Shown here piece after piece: positions 58,905 through 64,000 of a stretch of DNA of 64,000 nucleotides; position 1 is the first letter of the stretch; every line of letters begins with the position of its first letter. A program made the translations under genes and the position numbers. Source of the DNA: Bacteroidota bacterium (GTDB taxonomy: Bacteria; Bacteroidota; Bacteroidia; Bacteroidales; JAAUTT01); assembly GCA_020048915.1 (NCBI GenBank), contig JAIFLU010000033.1, positions 62,001 to 126,000 on the forward strand, given 5' to 3'. Below the pieces are notes generated by a model, which saw only the letters and a list, made by a program, of their open reading frames with translations, was not told the DNA's origin and searched no databases.

Positions 58905-61900
58905 ATGAAAAAAAAACTACTAAAGTTTGGGCTTTATTATAAAAGCCTGAAGAAAATTTTAATGGTTATGAAACTACTCGTACTTATCATTACACTTACC
59001 ATTATCCAGGTTAATGCCTCAGTTTATTCCCAATCGACATTATTAAACCTGGACCTAAACAACAAAACTATTCGCGAAGCGCTTAGTTTGATGGAAAAAT
59101 CGTCGAAATTTAAGTTCTTCTTCAACGAAGATTTTATCAATGTCGATCAAACAGTTAGTTTAAAAGCTAACGAAAGTAAAGTAAATGATATCCTGGATAA
59201 ATTGCTGGAGGATACAGAAATAGGTTATCAGGTGCTCGAAAATAATATGATTGTTCTCACCAATAAAAGCCAAAAACAAGTACAAACCATTACTGGAACT
59301 GTAACTGATGTTACCTCAGGAGAACCTGTAGTTGGTGCAAATATTGTTGTTGATGGAACAACTAATGGCACTATTACCGACATTTCAGGTAACTTCAGTA
59401 TCGATGTCCCGAGAATCAATTCTGTTTTATTAGTTTCCTTTATCGGATATAATACAGAAAAGATTCAATTAAACGGACAGGTGTCCCTTAAAATTGCTTT
59501 AGTTCCCGATATTCAAAGCCTTCAGGAGGTTGTGGTTGTTGGGTATGGTACCAAACTCAAAGGTGAGCTAACTGGTTCGGTTGCAAAAATTAGCTCTGAG
59601 GCAATTTCTTCCCGTCCCATAACTGGAACCTTAAATGCCTTACAGGGTATTGTTCCCGGCGTTACAATTACCCGTAACAGCGGTCGACCAGGGCGCGAAA
59701 ATTACGATTTGAACATCCGCGGATTCTCTTCGATGAATGGGAATAAACCACTCATTCTTATTGATGGTATACCGGGAGATATCAATCTCATAAACCCGTC
59801 CGACATCGAAAATGTCACGGTATTGAAGGATGCTGCTGCCGCCATTTACGGTGCCCGTGCTGCCGATGGTGTAATGATTATCACTACTAAAAAGGGTAAA
59901 AAATCGGATAAAGTACAGGTGGACTATACAGGTAATTTTGGGGTAAAAAAACCGAGTTTTCTAAAGAAAATGGCTAATACCTACGATCTTGCTGCCTCTT
60001 TCAACGATGGACGAATCAACGATGGTGACCCATTGAAGTTCGACGACGGCGATTTTGTAAAAATAAAGGCAAACGACCCCGGTGTTGGCCCCGGTAAAAT
60101 GCTCTACCTCGAAAGTTATCCAATGTGGTATCAATCGCACGACCATTACGGCGAACTATTTGATAACGCCTTTTATCAGTCGCATAACATAAGCCTGTCA
60201 GGTGGTTCAGATAAGGTAACATACCTTATATCCGGAGGCTACATGAACGATAACGGCAATATAAAATTTGGCGAAAACAAGTCCGACAGATATAATATTC
60301 GCAGTAATACTCAATACATCATTTCCAAAAGGTTAAAAGCCGATGTCAGAGTAGGTTTCGACTATATGGATATTGCCGAACCTTCTCAAATAGATGATGC
60401 ATTGGGTATTGCCCTTACCAATTGGTCGTACGTACCTTTAAAAACCCCAAAGGGAAATTATTACTCCTACCAGGGATATTCCAATTCGCTCCAACGTTTG
60501 GAAGAGGCGGGAAAAAGAAGTACTCAGTTTTACAAGGTTAGTACGAATCTTAAACTCGATTATGAGATTATAAACGGGTTGACATTAACCGGTCAGGCTG
60601 GTTTTAACTTTGATAAATATGAGGATAACTCCTATTATAGAACCATTACCGAATATAACTGGGACGAATCGGTCAATGGAAAGAGAAACGACCCAAACTC
60701 TGCATATTATCTGGATAATACCTCTAAATACTCGAACCTCACAGCTTATGCCAATTATGTCAAAACACTTGGTAGCCATAATTTTGGATTAATGGCCGGG
60801 GCTTCCAAGGAAGGGTCGGATTTTAAACAGAAATATTTTGGAGCTCAGCGGTTTTCGAGTAACGAAATATTTCCACTGAGTCTTGCAGACCCTACATTAC
60901 TCAATACCGGGTCTAGCCGCTGGAGTTTTTCCGATTGGGCACTCATTTCATATTTCGGACGTTTCAATTATTCCTTTGGAGGTAGATATTATCTTGATGC
61001 TACTTTTAGAAAAGATGGAAGCTCGAAATTCGAAGAATCTAAACGTTGGAGTACAGTTTACCCAAGTATATCCGCAGCTTGGAATGTAGCTAATGAGAGT
61101 TTCTTTTCCAATAGTATTTCCAAGTCGATTGTTGATAACCTAAAGTTCCGTGCATCTTGGGGAAGAACAGGAAATCAGGATATTTCGGCTTTAGGCAATT
61201 ATGATTATATTCAATTGATTTCTATTACGGGTAGTTACCCAATGGATAATTTCAACCCTTCAAAAACTGCCAGCATGAGAGGTATGGCATCCAAAGAAAG
61301 AACATGGGAAACTATTGAAAATTACAATATTGGTGTAGATCTAGGGGTGCTTAAATCAAGACTAAACGCAACCTTCGACATTTATAAGAAAGTGAATAAC
61401 AATATGCTTGTAAGTGTTGTATTCCCTACTATACTTGGAGCCGAAGCTCCCACAACAAATGCTGGGAAACTTGATATTAAGGGGTGGGAAACTTCTCTTA
61501 ACTGGAAGGATAACATAGGCGATTTTCAATATAATTTTGGAGTGATAATCAATTATAACGAAAACAAGTTAACTGATCTACAGGGGCAGGATAACTTCAA
61601 TACCGGTTTAACATCCTTCAGGGAAGGCTATCCAATCAATTCTTATTATGGATTTAAGTCAGCCGGAATAATTAAAACTAAGGAACAGTTAAAAGAGTAT
61701 GGCGATAAGTTTGCAGGTAAGGGCGTTGTTCCTGCCATGAATTCTTCGCTGGATGGTTATAAAACAATCGGAGTTGGCGATCTTATGTATCAGGATCTCA
61801 ATGGCGATGGAAAGATTACGGTTTATGGTGATGATGGCAAAGAAGGTGATGCCGTTTTTCTTGGCAGCCGCTTACCAAAATATACCTATACCATTCAGGG

Positions 61901-62420
61901 CGGAGCTTCTTATAAGGGGCTGGATTTTAGCTTTATTCTTCAAGGCACAGGCGATAAATATACTTACAGAGGTGGCTGGGAGTCAGATAATAACTGGGCG
62001 AACTTTGGAGCTCCTTACACATGGCCATGGTTTCAGCCTTTTCAGTATTTTATGGGCAAAACCTTTACCGAAGGTGAAACAACTTACTATCCTGCAAATC
62101 CCGATGCAAAATATCCCCGCATTACCCATGCCGATAATATCAAGGCCAATAATTACAGATGTTCGGATGTGTGGGTTGAAAATACAAGGTATTTGCGTCT
62201 GAAAAACATTACACTTGGTTACACTTTGCCAAAAACAGTCCTGGGAAAAATGAAAATTGAAGGAATGAGAGTTTATATAAGCGGTCAGGACTTATTTGAA
62301 TTTGCCAAAGGTACTTGGGATGGAAACTTTGATCCGGAAGAAAGTGGTGTTGGAAACACTAATGAGAAGCAATATGCTTTTTATAGAACCATCTCATTAG
62401 GCGTGGACATTAAGTTTTAA
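58905..62420 (+). CDS. susC-like: SusC/RagA-like TonB-dependent receptor with STN domain
   Basis: STN LDLNNKTIREALSLMEKSSKFKFFFNED; ITGTVTDVTSGEPVVGANIVVDG; NKPLILIDGIPGDI; VTVLKDAAAAIYGARAADGVMIITTKKG. Track ORF starts at 58818; MKKKLLKFGLYY (58905) is the likely start. Confidence 0.94.
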   Translation: MKKKLLKFGLYYKSLKKILMVMKLLVLIITLTIIQVNASVYSQSTLLNLDLNNKTIREALSLMEKSSKFKFFFNEDFINVDQTVSLKANESKVNDILDKLLEDTEIGYQVLENNMIVLTNKSQKQVQTITGTVTDVTSGEPVVGANIVVDGTTNGTITDISGNFSIDVPRINSVLLVSFIGYNTEKIQLNGQVSLKIALVPDIQSLQEVVVVGYGTKLKGELTGSVAKISSEAISSRPITGTLNALQGIVPGVTITRNSGRPGRENYDLNIRGFSSMNGNKPLILIDGIPGDINLINPSDIENVTVLKDAAAAIYGARAADGVMIITTKKGKKSDKVQVDYTGNFGVKKPSFLKKMANTYDLAASFNDGRINDGDPLKFDDGDFVKIKANDPGVGPGKMLYLESYPMWYQSHDHYGELFDNAFYQSHNISLSGGSDKVTYLISGGYMNDNGNIKFGENKSDRYNIRSNTQYIISKRLKADVRVGFDYMDIAEPSQIDDALGIALTNWSYVPLKTPKGNYYSYQGYSNSLQRLEEAGKRSTQFYKVSTNLKLDYEIINGLTLTGQAGFNFDKYEDNSYYRTITEYNWDESVNGKRNDPNSAYYLDNTSKYSNLTAYANYVKTLGSHNFGLMAGASKEGSDFKQKYFGAQRFSSNEIFPLSLADPTLLNTGSSRWSFSDWALISYFGRFNYSFGGRYYLDATFRKDGSSKFEESKRWSTVYPSISAAWNVANESFFSNSISKSIVDNLKFRASWGRTGNQDISALGNYDYIQLISITGSYPMDNFNPSKTASMRGMASKERTWETIENYNIGVDLGVLKSRLNATFDIYKKVNNNMLVSVVFPTILGAEAPTTNAGKLDIKGWETSLNWKDNIGDFQYNFGVIINYNENKLTDLQGQDNFNTGLTSFREGYPINSYYGFKSAGIIKTKEQLKEYGDKFAGKGVVPAMNSSLDGYKTIGVGDLMYQDLNGDGKITVYGDDGKEGDAVFLGSRLPKYTYTIQGGASYKGLDFSFILQGTGDKYTYRGGWESDNNWANFGAPYTWPWFQPFQYFMGKTFTEGETTYYPANPDAKYPRITHADNIKANNYRCSDVWVENTRYLRLKNITLGYTLPKTVLGKMKIEGMRVYISGQDLFEFAKGTWDGNFDPEESGVGNTNEKQYAFYRTISLGVDIKF

Positions 62421-62438
62421 TTCTTAAAAACTGATAGT

Positions 62439-64000
62439 ATGAAAAAAATAATCTTTTTTAATATATTTCTTGCATTAACATTCTTGTTCTCCACAAGTTG
62501 TGATGAGGAACTTAACCTGGCCCCCAAGTCGGATATTTCAGACCCGACATACTGGAAAAATGCCAACGATTTTAAATTGGCTGCCAATTACTTTTACAGT
62601 TATCTGGTGGGGTATACTTTCGATGATAATAATTCTGATATTGCATTCGATTTATCGCCGACGCAGCTCAGTAACGGCACTGCTGTTGCTCCAGCTTCGA
62701 GCTATGTCAACTGGGATCTTCAGTATAACGTAATCCGTAACTGCAATAAACTGCTGGAAATGGGCGAAAAATATGCCAATAAAGATGAAATAAAAATTTA
62801 TGTAGGAGAAGCAAAGTTTTTCAGGGCGCTCAATTATTTCCATCTTTTCAGACAGTATGGAGGAGTGCCATTGGTCAAGACCGTGTTAGATGTAAATTCT
62901 CCCGATCTTTTTGGCGAAAGGGCAACCCGCGATGCAACCATCGACTTTATTTTACAAGATCTTGATGAAGCAATTGCTGTTCTTCCCTTGAAAGGAGCCT
63001 CTGAAAGTGGAAGAGCAACCAAAGGTGCTGCTTTGACGCTGAAAGCTCGTGCTTCATTGTTTGAAGGTACCTGGCGGAAGTTTCATAACACTGGAGATGC
63101 CAATGCAATGCTGGATAAAGCTATTGCTGCCTCAGGGGAAGTAATTGCAAGTGGAAAATATTCGCTACATCCCGATTACAGAAGGTTATTCATTATGGCT
63201 GGTGATAATTCGGCTGAAGTTATTTTTGATATTCGTCGTAAAGTGGGTGTTTGGGAACATGACTTCTCTTCCTGGGTAGGATCGGGACGCTATAATCCAA
63301 CCCGTAAACTGGCCGAAATGTATCTGAGCATTGATGGATTGCCCATATCAAAATCACCAATTTATCAGGGCGAGGCAACTTTTACTTCCGAGTATCAGAG
63401 TCGCGATGGCCGAATGGTTCAAACCATGATTACTCCGGGCATAAAAATTTTACGCCCCATGGAACCTTCCGGTAATAATGAACAATGGCCTGCCAAAGGA
63501 AATAACCGCAATGTTATGTCGGGATATATGATTTACAAATTTCTGGAAGAAAATCCTGCCGGACTCTCTTGGAGTACCGCCGATTTCGACTGGCATTATT
63601 TGCGTTATGGCGAGGTGTTGCTGATATATGCCGAAGCTATTTTCGAACGAAACGGAAACATTTCCGATACTGACCTGAATAAGTCGATAAATGAGTTAAG
63701 GAAGCGTGCAGGTTTTCCCCCTACGGCGTATCTGACAAATGATTTCGTAACAGCGAATGGTCTTGATATGCGTACCGAAATTCGTCGCGAAAGAACAGTA
63801 GAGCTTGCTTTTGAAGGTTTCCGTCGCGACGATCTGAATCGTTGGAAAACTGCCGAAACAGAACTTCCCAAAGCTGTCAGGAGTGTTAAAGTTATTGGAA
63901 CCCAATGGGAAACATACACACTCTTTGAGTTTGTAGTGAAAAATAATTTATATGATGCTGATGGTTATATTGTTCTTGAAAAAGCGGAAAACAGAACATT
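62439..64000 (+). CDS. susD-like: SusD/RagB-like lipoprotein, 3' end truncated by window edge
   Basis: ATG at 62439: MKKIIFFNIFLALTFLFSTSCDEELNLAPKSDISDPTYWKNANDFKLAANYFYSYL...; open frame to the window end; RRERTVELAFEGFRRDDLNRW typical of SusD. Confidence 0.92.
   Translation, partial: MKKIIFFNIFLALTFLFSTSCDEELNLAPKSDISDPTYWKNANDFKLAANYFYSYLVGYTFDDNNSDIAFDLSPTQLSNGTAVAPASSYVNWDLQYNVIRNCNKLLEMGEKYANKDEIKIYVGEAKFFRALNYFHLFRQYGGVPLVKTVLDVNSPDLFGERATRDATIDFILQDLDEAIAVLPLKGASESGRATKGAALTLKARASLFEGTWRKFHNTGDANAMLDKAIAASGEVIASGKYSLHPDYRRLFIMAGDNSAEVIFDIRRKVGVWEHDFSSWVGSGRYNPTRKLAEMYLSIDGLPISKSPIYQGEATFTSEYQSRDGRMVQTMITPGIKILRPMEPSGNNEQWPAKGNNRNVMSGYMIYKFLEENPAGLSWSTADFDWHYLRYGEVLLIYAEAIFERNGNISDTDLNKSINELRKRAGFPPTAYLTNDFVTANGLDMRTEIRRERTVELAFEGFRRDDLNRWKTAETELPKAVRSVKVIGTQWETYTLFEFVVKNNLYDADGYIVLEKAENRT

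Overview
This 64 kb window comes from a Bacteroidota genome and is almost entirely polysaccharide-utilisation and sugar-catabolism DNA. Positions ~480-56,500 are read on the minus strand. They contain (i) a 12-gene, tightly packed glycoside-hydrolase operon (48,378 down to 29,174: clan GH-D, GH5-like, GH43/GH31/GH43, GH28, GH5, GH29, GH43, DUF1080, six-hairpin glycosidase) downstream of an HTCS regulator and a second sensor kinase; (ii) an ECF sigma / FecR / STN-TonB receptor (SusC) / SusD module followed by a terminator-bracketed trio of RraA-like protein, enolase-superfamily dehydratase and BASS-family transporter; (iii) an accessory block of FISUMP-domain proteins, including a ThuA-FISUMP-FISUMP fusion, plus four exported sugar isomerase/epimerase-like proteins, a phosphotriesterase-like protein, GH51 and a GH3 remnant. 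From ~57,000 a second ECF/FecR/SusC/SusD module runs on the plus strand and leaves the window inside susD. The most interesting observations are: matching antisense intrinsic terminators just upstream of both susC genes, suggesting DonS-like antisense sRNAs; a terminator-bracketed, probably envelope-located sugar-acid module (RraA + dehydratase + BASS); a FISUMP fusion cluster with a shared leader segment; several gene remnants (GH3 tail, isomerase deletion scar, frameshifted sensor); and nested inverted-repeat elements. No CRISPR array, rRNA, tRNA or intact transposase was recognised. All family calls are from reading the protein sequences; no database search was run.
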